DNA of 64,000 nucleotides from Shewanella sp. TC10 (GTDB lineage: Bacteria > Pseudomonadota > Gammaproteobacteria > Enterobacterales > Shewanellaceae). The notes beneath the pieces are model-generated. The model was not told the origin of the DNA. It ran no database searches and saw only the letters and a program-made list of their open reading frames with translations. Positions 8,110 to 17,265 of this stretch are shown here, one piece after another (the first letter of the stretch is position 1; every line of letters starts with the position of its first letter). A program made the translations under genes and the position numbers. The stretch covers positions 1 to 64,000 of the forward strand of contig NZ_VKHR01000017.1 of the NCBI RefSeq assembly GCF_009663145.1. Direction: 5' to 3'.

Positions 8110-9663
8110 TTACTTAAGCTCTACTGGCCATTCTTTTTCTACACGCTTTTCAAGAAATAGTTCTTTTGACGCTTTCATTGCTTCAAGGTCTAAACCAACA
8201 AGTGGCTGAACTTTCGCTTTCGTATCGTATTTAGTTGCATCGTACTTATATTCTGGTGCGTACTTTTTCAGTAATGCATCAGCTTCAGTGATTGCTGTAT
8301 CTAAAATACCGTTAGACTTCTCTAACAAACGGATGGCTTCAGCAGGGTTGTGAGCATGGATACCATGAGATGCTGTTGCACTATCCCAGAACCACTGTGC
8401 ATTTCTTACTTTGGTCAGTAAGCTGTTCATTTCACCAGATAGTACTGATTTAGTTTTCAGCGCAGCTTCGTAGTTACCTTTCGCTTCTGCAATGCCTTTA
8501 CCCGCTTCTAAACCTTCAATGCCATTAGCAGCCCAAATTGCTTGCGCTTTAAAATGAACTTCAGTCAAACGTGGGTCTGTGCCGTCGGCTTCAAAACGTA
8601 GTTTGTTGATTTCAGCTTTACGCTCATCAAGGATTTCTTTGAAGTCTTCTGCTTCATGACAGCTTTGACAGCTTGATGGTAATGTTTCAGCTTCAAACGT
8701 CACTTTATGGTTAGAATATTTGCCGCCCTTTTCATTTTCAGCTTTAGGCATATGACAAGTAGTACAGCCAAACTCTAAATGGCTATCCATTGCATGCTCA
8801 GTTCGATCAAGCATGTTTTCAAATTCTGGATGTTGCGCTTTAATCATTGGCGCACCAGAAACAGCATTGGTCCAATCTTTAAAGCCGCGGCTATCGAAAT
8901 ATGCAAGTTGTGCTTCAGCCGCAAAACCTTCGTATAAACCGTCAGTTCCTTTGTAACCCACAAACTCTTTATAATCTGTGTTCACGCCTGGTACCCAGTA
9001 ATCCATTGGGTATTTAACTTTCTTCTCATCTGTACCATCGAAGTAGTATTCAACGTGACACTGGGCACACGTCTGACTTGCTTGCATTGTGGCATCTTGC
9101 TTATCGAAGTCTTTACCAATCGCTTTCATTGCGCGGTCTGCATACGGACGGCTTAATCGTATTTCTTCTTTACCTAATTCATGACAGTCAGCACAACCTA
9201 TGGTGTTAGACATCTCATGGCCCCAAGTTGACCAGGTATTATCAGAAAACTTGCCTTCGCCGACTTCATCATACATGCGAGCAACATCAGGTGTTTTACA
9301 TGACCAACAGCTTGCCGCCATTGCTTCACCAACCATCTTACCGTCATGACCTACCATTGGGTGGCCAACACGTAATGTTTTAACGATATCAGTTAGTGCA
9401 AAGTGATGACCGCGAGCACGGTTGTAGTCTTTAGCAAATCCATAACCAGCCCATGCAGAAACTAGGTTAGGGTTAGCAGCGAGTAAATCATCTAACTCGC
9501 CATTTGCAGGTGTGCTCTGCTCAGTTTCAGCCCAAGTTTTATATTGTTCTGGGAAGCTTTTTTGCCAGTTTTCACTTTTGTATAAATCGACTTCACCTGC
9601 AATGCTGTAACCTGTAAATGCGGTAGTTAGCATTACTGCGGCAGCTAGTTTTCTTAATTTCAT
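8110..9663 (-). CDS. nrfA: Ammonia-forming cytochrome c nitrite reductase NrfA
   Basis: Periplasmic pentahaem enzyme that reduces nitrite to ammonium with six electrons. A signal peptide ends near SIAG. Counting from the first of three in-frame ATGs, the active-site haem motif CWSCK is at 121-125 (lysine as haem ligand), followed by four CXXCH sites at 159, 201, 302 and 334. The calcium/active-site region YKGTDGLYEGFAAEAQLAYFD and the catalytic QHPEF histidine are present. GAGGA abuts the first ATG, so the third ATG (9663, 6-base spacing) is the likely start. No nrfB, nrfC, nrfD or nrfH lies nearby, as in Shewanella, where the tetrahaem quinol oxidase CymA is known to feed NrfA. A NarP-type operator lies about 280 bases upstream and a strong terminator downstream. 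Confidence 0.97.
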   Translation of the reverse strand: MKLRKLAAAVMLTTAFTGYSIAGEVDLYKSENWQKSFPEQYKTWAETEQSTPANGELDDLLAANPNLVSAWAGYGFAKDYNRARGHHFALTDIVKTLRVGHPMVGHDGKMVGEAMAASCWSCKTPDVARMYDEVGEGKFSDNTWSTWGHEMSNTIGCADCHELGKEEIRLSRPYADRAMKAIGKDFDKQDATMQASQTCAQCHVEYYFDGTDEKKVKYPMDYWVPGVNTDYKEFVGYKGTDGLYEGFAAEAQLAYFDSRGFKDWTNAVSGAPMIKAQHPEFENMLDRTEHAMDSHLEFGCTTCHMPKAENEKGGKYSNHKVTFEAETLPSSCQSCHEAEDFKEILDERKAEINKLRFEADGTDPRLTEVHFKAQAIWAANGIEGLEAGKGIAEAKGNYEAALKTKSVLSGEMNSLLTKVRNAQWFWDSATASHGIHAHNPAEAIRLLEKSNGILDTAITEADALLKKYAPEYKYDATKYDTKAKVQPLVGLDLEAMKASKELFLEKRVEKEWPVELK

Positions 9664-10586
9664 CATCATTCCTCATTGGGATTTTTATTATTTACACTTA
9701 ATAATTTATTCATCATCACTAATTATTTATTAAGTTAATTTATTAAAGCCATGGAAGTAACACTGTCTCCCTTATGGCTACAAAGAATACCCTTCAATAT
9801 TTCATTAATGGAAATTCTAATAAATTCAATACAATTATTATCACAACAAAAATAGAGTGGCAGGGCTTTACTGTATTAATGTGACCATTAACAAACCGAA
9901 TCAAAATACATGTCGAACTTCAAATTTTACCCAGCAAAAGGAATACTCCTTTAGGGGTATTTGCATATATTTTTAAAGAGGAATTATGGTTAAATTTCGA
10001 TTATGTCAGCGATTGCTACATTAACAAAATGGTATAAAGCAAAACAAAACTGATATCTAATTAAATAAAAACAACCACTTAATAAAAAACTAAGCTACCA
10101 GTAAAGTTTTATGAGAAAGCTTAAAGTGGTAACAACTGCTAATATTTCAGTTCACAAAAACGCTGAAAACTAAAGCCACATCAAGATTAATACAAGGGTA
10201 ACAGTATAATTTAAAGGGTAAAAACCAGACCTAACGTGCAAACCTTAAATCAAGCTTAATTATTTATTAATTTTATTGAAAGCGAATAAAGCATTATATA
10301 AATAACAATTCAAAGCAATCAAAAACAATAAACGCCAATAAAAACTGAAAATTACACAAGCATATAAACACCGCAGACAACACTAAAGATAAAACTATAA
10401 AAATCACGACATATAAAAACTAATTTAGCAATTTACAATAAAGTTATTTAACTAAAGGTAAATTACCAACACCTTATTTATAAATCAGCACCATCAAGTT
10501 TCAAATTAAAATAATCCCCCTATTGATAAACTAAACTGAGTTTAATCATTTAATTTATTAACTGAAAGATAATTTAATAACAGCAC
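9664..10586. other. Long AT-rich region upstream of nrfA
   Basis: This 920-base stretch carries no gene I can support. The nrfA-proximal 300 bases contain the NarP-type site at 9944-9959, a six-of-seven half-heptamer TACCCTT near 9788, and a weak CRP-like half-site TGTGA at 9880-9884. The remainder up to the LysR stop is very AT-rich, with no clear hairpin. Confidence 0.6.
9944..9959. promoter_or_regulatory. NarL/NarP-type 7-2-7 operator upstream of nrfA
   Basis: TACTCCT (9944-9950), two bases, then AGGGGTA (9953-9959) fit the consensus TACYYMT-N2-AKRRGTA at every position. The 7-2-7 arrangement is the form bound by NarP. It lies about 281 bases upstream of the preferred nrfA start, so either the 5' leader is long or NarP acts from a distance. 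Confidence 0.75.
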
Positions 10587-11504
10587 CTATATTAATTCTT
10601 GCTGATTTAATTTATCAAGAATCGCTTCTGCGTTTGTTCTAAACATATCTCTAAGTAAGCGCATTGTAGGTGTAATTGATTGACGGCTGGGACACACTAG
10701 CCATAGCTCAGTTGCTGTAGGACTATAGCCTGGCATCACATTAACCACTCTACCGGCCAATAAATCTGTAGACATATCTAAGCAAGACTTAATGGCGATC
10801 CCTTTGCCCGCAACACACCATCGTCTAACTAGATCACCATCATTAGATGCACGGTTGCCTTTAAGCTTTACTTTGTGTTCTTGCTTACCGTCATTTAGCT
10901 GCCAATCGTCCTGCAAAATATCCTGTAACTGATACAGCAAGCCATTGTGCTGTGCGATGTCTTCAGGTGAACTAAGGCTACCATGCGCCGCAACATATTC
11001 AGGGCTAGCACAGACGACTCTTGGAACATCGCAGATTTTAAAACCATACATAGTGGCATCGTTAGGGGAGCCATAACGCAGCGCCATATCCACAGAGTCG
11101 CGATAGAAATCAATTTTACTGTCACTGATACTGCTACGAAGGGTTACGTTTGGGTATTGATCTAAAAACTCATCAAGCCAAGGCGTGATTAGGTTTCTGC
11201 CTAAATCAGATGACAGTGCAATACGAATCTCACCATCAATAATGCCAGAGTCTTCTCGCATATTTAGCTTTGCTTGCTCAAGCATTTTTAATGCTTGTTC
11301 ACAATGAGGAAGGTAGCGCTCGCCTGCAGTTGATAAACGTAAATGGCGGGTGGTTCTAACAAATAGCTCAGCACCTAGTGATGCTTCAACACGCTTAACA
11401 GCAGCGCTCGCGGTCGCCGTACGCATATCTAAATTAGTCGCCGCAGCAGTAATACTTCGAAATTCAGCGACTTTTAGAATCACTACCAGATCTTCAAGAA
11501 GCAT
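10587..11504 (-). CDS. LysR-family transcriptional regulator
   Basis: A 305-aa regulator with an N-terminal winged helix-turn-helix (about 1-60: LLEDLVVILKVAEFRSITAAATNLDMRTATASAAVKRVEASLGAELFVR) and a C-terminal substrate-binding domain (about 90-295). The RHLRLSTAGERYLPHCEQAL segment is typical of the CrgA/DsdC-like subgroup. No divergently paired target gene is present: the next gene on this strand is nrfA, 920 bases downstream, and the upstream side is a gene-free repeat region. The effector is unknown. Confidence 0.92.
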   Translation of the reverse strand: MLLEDLVVILKVAEFRSITAAATNLDMRTATASAAVKRVEASLGAELFVRTTRHLRLSTAGERYLPHCEQALKMLEQAKLNMREDSGIIDGEIRIALSSDLGRNLITPWLDEFLDQYPNVTLRSSISDSKIDFYRDSVDMALRYGSPNDATMYGFKICDVPRVVCASPEYVAAHGSLSSPEDIAQHNGLLYQLQDILQDDWQLNDGKQEHKVKLKGNRASNDGDLVRRWCVAGKGIAIKSCLDMSTDLLAGRVVNVMPGYSPTATELWLVCPSRQSITPTMRLLRDMFRTNAEAILDKLNQQELI

Positions 11505-12665
11505 AATTTGACCATGATTATGAGAAAGTGGCTCTCATCATATCCAGTAATGATTAATGCACCAAACCTTATTATCAATTTATATTTGATAATTATATAT
11601 AAAATACGAGCTTCTCATTTAATGAATTATAGAATTGGTTCCCTAACTCATTTTATGACTTAAAATTTTTTTGCAATAAAAAACAGCGCCATGCCGCTTA
11701 GCTCTAGCTAATTTTGAGCGTAAGTTTCCTTTCTGTATTTCCAAACTCCGTTTGGATTAAAATCAAAGTCGTGGCGCTTCGCCCATTCTTTTGTAAAGAA
11801 CAGGCCAAGAGGGTATCAACAGCAATACCCTCTATACTCCCTGTAACCCAACGAAAAATGCTGAAAAGCGCATGTTTTCAACGGAGGTTGATCCAGCTTT
11901 CAACCTCGCTTGTAGACTGCTTCGGCCACCTCTTTATTGCAAATAAGTAAAAATGCTAACACTTCCGATGGTGCATCTGAAGTAAATGGATTTATGAATG
12001 TCACGATGGCATGTGTGCCAAGGAGTGACCATGCACCGCGAAAGCTAGCCTGACGTCCTGTCAGGCTCACGCTATTTTCTCTGCGTCCTCAATTCAAACT
12101 GAGTCTTTTAGATTTGTATCTTTTTGATTTTTTAGTTGTCGCGAATACCGTCAAATCGAAGAGACAATAATCCCAGTGTAGATGCAGCAGCGAGCTTCTG
12201 ACTGCCAAGAATGGCGGGAATGTCAATATTTGTCGGGAACAAATATGACCAAAACATGGATGTTTTGGCAGAGCTTACAGGGACCTTTTGATTTAAATAA
12301 AAAGTGCAGCGTCTCGCAGTTGTATCTGCACATAAGGTCTCTATTTCACATCTGACCCATAGGGATATGGGAAATGTCATTATGATATAGGGAACATCAT
12401 TGACCATGTGATCGCGACATTCAGTTCATCCTGAACATCCCTGCGGCAGGCAATGGATTAGATTGAAGATATGGTTTCCCATAACTGTCCCAATATAAAT
12501 TTAGTTATCGTAAAACGTTTCTGCCCCAAAGTGAGTTAGTACCACTTGTCACTTCCATCACTTATCTAATGATAGAAATTTAATTTCGATTTAGAAATCT
12601 ATAAAGTAGTGACCCAAATAGTTGTGACACTATAAACTTGATGTACTATCTCAGCTAAGAAAAAA
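11505..12665. other. Gene-poor composite repeat region
   Basis: About 1.15 kb with no convincing gene. From memory, the part at 11690-11950 resembles a repeat often mis-annotated as short hypothetical ORFs in Shewanella genomes. On the minus strand one frame reads FTKEWAKRHDFDFNPNGVW and ends in a stop near 11710, with further stops upstream. The part at 12130-12400 is open on the minus strand for 91 codons but has no ribosome site or family resemblance. Between them lies a small hairpin (12047-12067). Local composition is more GC-rich than the neighbouring intergenic DNA. I treat it as a degenerate inserted element. Confidence 0.4.
12047..12067. repeat. Short hairpin inside the composite repeat
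   Basis: AGCCTGAC (12047-12054) pairs perfectly with GTCAGGCT (12060-12067) around a five-base loop. No T-run follows on either strand. Confidence 0.5.
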
Positions 12666-13223
12666 CTAAAACCAACGAACAATTTCACCTTCATTATTAT
12701 ATTTTATTTCAAGATTAAGAATGACATCGTTTTCGGCTAAGTCTAAAAGTTCATTACATAACATTGCTGCTGAGCAATTTACTTCATAGCCTAAGAGAAA
12801 AAATATATCTCCATCTTGAATAAAGCTAGCCTGATTGAAAGGAACATCATTATAGGTATAAATACTACCTAAAGGGTCTGCACTGTTATCGATAATATTT
12901 AACAAAGTATATTTCATACTCGACCCATCGGCAGGAGGGTTGGAAATTGGACTTTTTTCAATTTCTATTCTGTCACTTGCTCCCCAAGTATGGTTATAAC
13001 CTTCTACTGGATCATATAATACTGTTTCTTCATCACTCCCTTCGACTATATATCTGAGGCAAAATCTTGTAATCACACCCTGACAAAGCGCTGGGTTACC
13101 GACTATATTCCAAATTTCTCGTTGTACTTTTTGCTCATCATTACTATCAGAGTCACTGCAGCCAGTGAGAGAGAAAAATATTATTAATAAAAATAATGTA
13201 GTAAAGGGTAAAGTCCATTTCAT
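12666..13223 (-). CDS. Hypothetical lipoprotein
   Basis: A 185-aa protein opening with a basic residue, a hydrophobic stretch and the lipobox SLTGC (Cys at about 22), so it should be lipidated and held in the outer or inner membrane, facing the periplasm. The residue after the Cys is Ser, which favours the outer membrane. An acidic Asp/Ser spacer (SDSDSNDEQ) follows. Four later cysteines (about 48, 56, 149 and 155) could form disulfides. I recognise no domain. It is isolated between the repeat region and the glycosyltransferase. Confidence 0.75.
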   Translation of the reverse strand: MKWTLPFTTLFLLIIFFSLTGCSDSDSNDEQKVQREIWNIVGNPALCQGVITRFCLRYIVEGSDEETVLYDPVEGYNHTWGASDRIEIEKSPISNPPADGSSMKYTLLNIIDNSADPLGSIYTYNDVPFNQASFIQDGDIFFLLGYEVNCSAAMLCNELLDLAENDVILNLEIKYNNEGEIVRWF

Positions 13224-13542
13224 ATGTTTAAATTCCGTTTGTTGCTATTTTGATATTGAAAGCACTTAAAATCGAGGGTGATATTGTGAAGTTATAATAC
13301 TCTCAAGCTTAAAAAAGCAGCAAGGCAAAGCTTGTAACACCTTGTATCTTGGTAAGTGCACTCATAATGCACATGTAATAATTCAGTGGAAAAGCAATCT
13401 GTGATTAAAAGGACGAGTGACTAACGTACTTATCTCCAAAAGTGAGCTTAACTTTTATTATCCGTCAGCGTCTGAATACCCTAAAAACCTCCCTTCCCTC
13501 AAATCATATTTCGGCTTAGGTACTAAATTAATCTAAGTTAGC
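13224..13542. other. Intergenic stretch without recognised features
   Basis: The lipoprotein promoter region and the glycosyltransferase 3' flank. Apart from a small CTAAGTTA duplication near 13531-13549 I see nothing specific. Confidence 0.5.
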
Positions 13543-14805
13543 CTAAGTTAACAATCCCTGCTGCTTTAACCACTTAATCGCATTCTCTATGCCATCTTCT
13601 TGAGATAATTGCTCAGCTATTTGTTGAGCTTGGTGCTGCATTTGTTTATCAGACACCATTTGCACAATGCCCTCAGCAAGATTATCAATAGTGAGGTTCT
13701 TTTGTTTAATCGCTGTCGGCCCTAGTCCTAATGCTGCCACTTTATCTCCCCAAAAGGGTTGGTCTGCAAAGAAAGGACAAATTAACGTTGGCTTACCAGC
13801 TATAAGCCCTGCGGCTGTCGTACCAGCACCGCCATGATGAACCACTGCGGCAACTTGCGGAAATAACCACTCATGGGGCACATTGTCGATAACTAATACC
13901 TGGCTTGGAACATCACCAAGTTTAAGGCCGCCCCAACCAGTGACAATAATCGCTCTCACCTCAGCTTTAACAACGGCATCAATCACCAATCGTGCGGTTT
14001 TGACAGGATCTTTACCCAACATACTGCCAAAGCCTATATAAACAGGTGGTTTACCATCGGTAATGAAATCAATAATTTTCTTATCAGGTGAGAAATCATT
14101 GTGCTTTTTTAGAAACCAGTAACCGGTTAATACCGTGTTTTGCGGCCAGTCTTGCGGGCGAGTCACTATGTGCTTACTAAAGGCATGTAATACAGGAATG
14201 GCTTTACCCGTATTCATTGAGAACACGCCTGCTTTGTCGCTCAATTTAGGCAAGTTTAAAAGTGACTTTCTAAGTAGATTAAGCTGTTTCAAATAGGGTT
14301 TAAAACCCAAACTCGCTAATCGATAACTTAAGCGATTTGTGACACCACTAATATTGGGTAAACCTATTAGAGGAAAGTCACTGGTTTTAACTAGCATAGG
14401 CTGTAGTAATGCCATGACAGCCGGAGCATTAAACTTCTCAGCAATAGATGGAGCAACGATACACTTAGGATGGTAAATAACGAGATCAGGCTGCGCTTTT
14501 ATTCCTGCTTTAATGCTATCCGTCATCAACTGTCCATTTATTGGTTTTGCCAGCTTCATTAGCCTAATCGCGGTGTTAATGCCTTTGAATAAACTTCCCA
14601 TGCTTTCAACACTGCCGCCTTCCATTAGCTTAAACAGATCATTACTAAGGTATTGATAATTGAGTCCATGGTCTTCAACGATTGATTGAAAACGTTGATG
14701 AGTACAAACAACAATCTGATGGCCATGTGCCTGCAAACCGATTCCCAGAGCAATAAAAGGCTCAATATCTCCACGAGATCCAATAGTGAGTAGCAAAATG
14801 TTCAT
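13543..14805 (-). CDS. UGT-like glycosyltransferase (GT1/GT28 fold)
   Basis: A 420-aa GT-B glycosyltransferase related to MGT and sterol-glucosyltransferase enzymes that use UDP- or dTDP-sugars to decorate small or lipid aglycones. The N-terminal domain begins MNILLLTIGSRGDIEPFIALG with the GSRGD loop typical of the family. The C-terminal nucleotide-sugar signature runs VPHEWLFPQVAAVVHHGGAGT, with the HHGGAGTT phosphate-binding loop, then PFFADQPFWGDKVAALG. GAGGA lies 7 bases before the ATG. It is a single gene, divergent from mscS, and the intervening DNA contains a 15-bp tandem array that starts 61 bases from its start codon. The acceptor is unknown. Confidence 0.9.
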   Translation of the reverse strand: MNILLLTIGSRGDIEPFIALGIGLQAHGHQIVVCTHQRFQSIVEDHGLNYQYLSNDLFKLMEGGSVESMGSLFKGINTAIRLMKLAKPINGQLMTDSIKAGIKAQPDLVIYHPKCIVAPSIAEKFNAPAVMALLQPMLVKTSDFPLIGLPNISGVTNRLSYRLASLGFKPYLKQLNLLRKSLLNLPKLSDKAGVFSMNTGKAIPVLHAFSKHIVTRPQDWPQNTVLTGYWFLKKHNDFSPDKKIIDFITDGKPPVYIGFGSMLGKDPVKTARLVIDAVVKAEVRAIIVTGWGGLKLGDVPSQVLVIDNVPHEWLFPQVAAVVHHGGAGTTAAGLIAGKPTLICPFFADQPFWGDKVAALGLGPTAIKQKNLTIDNLAEGIVQMVSDKQMQHQAQQIAEQLSQEDGIENAIKWLKQQGLLT

Positions 14806-15143
14806 CTCGTTATCCTCAAGGCCTTTTTAGATTGAGCATCATATAAGCGTCATCATTGGGTATCAGCATAGAGAACTTAATCATAGAGAACTTAATCATA
14901 GAGAACTTAAGCATAGTGAACTTAGGCATAAAGAACTTAAGCAAAAACAACCCCTTTGATATGAACCTTCAACCTGTTGTCATCACATATTGCATTAGGT
15001 TGTGCTAAGCTAGATTCGATAACAACAATATCATGTAACTGGACTAAATTAATCAGCTAAACAAGCTGTTAGCAAGCGCCAGCATCCAATACACAGTATT
15101 TGTTGAATCTAAGGCAAGTATCCTTTTATGCAGGAGGCATTAA
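14806..15143. other. Divergent promoter region between glycosyltransferase and mscS
   Basis: Contains the 15-bp minisatellite (14866-14940). An AGGAGG ribosome site for mscS lies at 15132-15137. I cannot assign operators with confidence. Confidence 0.5.
14866..14940. repeat. 15-bp tandem repeat, 5 units
   Basis: Five exact-length units of (g/t)CATAGAGAACTTAA: 14866-14880, 14881-14895 and 14896-14910 differ only at the first base, while 14911-14925 and 14926-14940 carry one to two further changes. It is non-coding and lies in the glycosyltransferase/mscS divergent region. Confidence 0.92.
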
Positions 15144-15968
15144 ATGCAAGATTACGTAGAACAAATCGATATAAATCAATACCTACCACTCATTATTGAT
15201 GTTGGAATTAATGTGTTATTAGCCGCAATTATATTAATTGTTGGTCTATATATCGCTAATAAAGCCAGTTCAATCATTAATAAAATTGGTGAGCGTTACG
15301 ATAAGCTCGACAATACTTTATTCCGTTTTTTAGGCAGTGTTGCTAAATACATCATTCTCGCGTTTGTTGCGATTGCGGTATTAAATCGCTTTGGGGTGCA
15401 AACAGCTTCAATCGTTGCATTATTAGGTGCTGCTGGCTTAGCTGTAGGTTTAGCATTACAAGGCACATTATCTAACCTTGCTGCTGGCGTCATGTTGCTA
15501 TTATTCCGCCCTTATAAAGTGGGCGATTTTATTAGCGCTGCAGATCGTTTCGGTAACGTGCAAGAAATCGACTTATTCACCACTATCCTAAAGACCTTTG
15601 ATAATCAACATATTATTGTGCCAAATAGTCAAATTTGGGGCGCGCAAATCGTCAATCACTCATTCCACGACATCCGTGGTGTTGATATGCATTTTGGCGT
15701 AGCTTATAAAGAAAATACCGATGAAGTGAGAAAAGTCATTGATACGGTATTGGCCGCTCACCCACATATTTTAAAAGACCCAGCACCATTTGTTGAAGTT
15801 GAAACCTTGAACGACAGCTCAGTGGACTTCTTAGTCCGTCCTTTCTGTCATGGTGAGCATTACTTCGATATTTTGTATTCAATTCCAGAGCAAATCAAAA
15901 AAGCCCTAGATGAAGCAGGTATTGAAATTCCGTTCCCGCACAGAAAATTAATTATCGAAAAAGAGTAA
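15144..15968 (+). CDS. mscS: Small-conductance mechanosensitive channel MscS
   Basis: Inner-membrane heptameric channel that opens under membrane tension to release osmolytes during hypo-osmotic shock. It has three N-terminal membrane segments (about 15-40, 65-85, 90-125). The pore-lining TM3 has the Ala/Gly pattern (LGAAGLAVGLALQGTLSNLAAGVMLL) and is followed by FRPYKVGDF, which opens the cytoplasmic beta domain. The C-terminal vestibule follows, giving 274 aa, close to E. coli MscS (286). The start has a strong AGGAGG six bases upstream. Monocistronic. Confidence 0.96.
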   Translation: MQDYVEQIDINQYLPLIIDVGINVLLAAIILIVGLYIANKASSIINKIGERYDKLDNTLFRFLGSVAKYIILAFVAIAVLNRFGVQTASIVALLGAAGLAVGLALQGTLSNLAAGVMLLLFRPYKVGDFISAADRFGNVQEIDLFTTILKTFDNQHIIVPNSQIWGAQIVNHSFHDIRGVDMHFGVAYKENTDEVRKVIDTVLAAHPHILKDPAPFVEVETLNDSSVDFLVRPFCHGEHYFDILYSIPEQIKKALDEAGIEIPFPHRKLIIEKE

Positions 15969-16217
15969 TATTTTTGCTCATGTGAAATCATTACGAGCAA
16001 GTGCTTTTAGCCTTGCTCGTTTTATTTTCTGGTACACAAATTTATCTTCAACACTTGCTCCTCTTTATCAAGTCGAGGACATTAGCGTCGAATGTTAGTC
16101 CTTTATTAAGCTATAATCCCCCCGAAAATCTTTAAGCTTAGCCAGTTATGTCACTGACCACCTTAAAGTAAATCTCGTTATATCAATCAATTATTGTGAA
16201 TAAGTAGAATTACACCC

Positions 16218-16943
16218 ATGACTCCAGAACGTTTAGCCCGCATCAATGAAATGCTTGATAACCGCCAAGTCGACCTCACGGTTTGCCTAGATAAGGTGCA
16301 TAAAACCAATAATATTGCAGCCACAGTTCGCACAGCTGACAGTGTTGGTATTCATCAAATTCATGCGGTTATGCCAGAAGACAGTTTATGGGTTTCAGGT
16401 AATACCTCATCGGGTAGCCATCGCTGGGTCAATACCGTTAAACATGTGACTTACACTGACGCTTATGAGCAGTTTAAAGCCCAAGGGATGCAGGTATTAG
16501 CGACGACATTTTCTGATACTGCGGTAGATTTTCGCGAAGTCGATTACACTAAACCAACAGTGGTTGTACTGGGTAATGAGCGTGATGGTGTTAGCCCTGA
16601 AGCGATAGCCTCTGCCGATCAGCACATCATTATCCCTATGGTAGGCATGGTGCAGTCATTAAATGTGTCGGTGGCTGGCGCATTAATTATGTACGAAGCA
16701 CAAAGGCAGCGCCAACAAGCTGGAATGTACAACAACAGGCAGCTTGATCACCAGTACTGTCAAACGAAGTTGTTTGAGCAAGGTCACCCTATTTACGCAA
16801 AAGCCTGCCGAAGAAAAAATATTCCTTATCCCGCTATTGATGAACAAGGCCAGATTGACGCAGATGAACAGTGGTGGGATCGAATGCGAGCGCCAGATCC
16901 TGAAGCTCTTGACTGTGATGAAGGGGATATATCAAACGCTTGA
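16218..16943 (+). CDS. trmH: tRNA (guanosine-18-2'-O)-methyltransferase TrmH
   Basis: SpoU-family SAM-dependent enzyme that methylates the ribose of G18 in the tRNA D-loop. It has the SPOUT trefoil-knot motifs: motif 1 NNIAATVRTADSVGIHQIHAV, motif 2 VVLGNERDGVSPEA and motif 3 IIPMVGMVQSLNVSVAGALIMYEAQRQR. The C-terminal TrmH-specific extension after about residue 165 is present. The sequence follows E. coli TrmH closely (LTVC, AVDFREVDYT). Here it stands alone, with a 12-bp inverted repeat shortly after the stop. Confidence 0.96.
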   Translation: MTPERLARINEMLDNRQVDLTVCLDKVHKTNNIAATVRTADSVGIHQIHAVMPEDSLWVSGNTSSGSHRWVNTVKHVTYTDAYEQFKAQGMQVLATTFSDTAVDFREVDYTKPTVVVLGNERDGVSPEAIASADQHIIIPMVGMVQSLNVSVAGALIMYEAQRQRQQAGMYNNRQLDHQYCQTKLFEQGHPIYAKACRRKNIPYPAIDEQGQIDADEQWWDRMRAPDPEALDCDEGDISNA

Positions 16944-16957
16944 TCTCAACTTTACGA

Positions 16958-17003
16958 ATAAGTGTTTAATCCATAAGAGTCATCGACAGGGTTAAACACT
17001 TAT
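16958..17003 (+). terminator. Possible terminator hairpin after trmH
   Basis: ATAAGTGTTTAA (16958-16969) is the exact complement of 16992-17003, with a 22-base loop. It begins 15 bases after the trmH stop. The following T-run is weak (CTTACTTTAAA) and the stem is AT-rich, so efficiency is uncertain. Confidence 0.45.
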
Positions 17004-17265
17004 CTTACTTTAAAAACCGTAACGCACTATTTTATATAAATTTATCTAAATACACCCTCTGCTCAAAATGATTCCCAACCACCGAAAACGATTATAAAAC
17101 AACCTAGAACACTCATGCAGTTAACATAGGTTTCATCTGCAATTACAAGCATGATGGTTATTTAATGAAGTCCCATTCATCGAAGTGATAATCTAGCCCG
17201 CAGTGATTTACAGCGAATGGTCATTTAGCCAATAAAATATGCCATTCGCCATTTTGAGGCTGTCC

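Noticed and set aside
9880..9895. Possible CRP site upstream of nrfA (TGTGA-N6-ACAAA)
   Set aside because: Only one half matches; the second half has three of five core bases. Kept as a weak half-site only.
11714..11950. 78-codon plus-strand frame
   Set aside because: Resembles short spurious ORFs over Shewanella repeats; start lacks a ribosome site and both strands are interrupted nearby.
12132..12407. 91-codon minus-strand frame
   Set aside because: No ribosome site, no recognisable domain, unusual composition, and it lies in a region that looks like a degenerate repeat.
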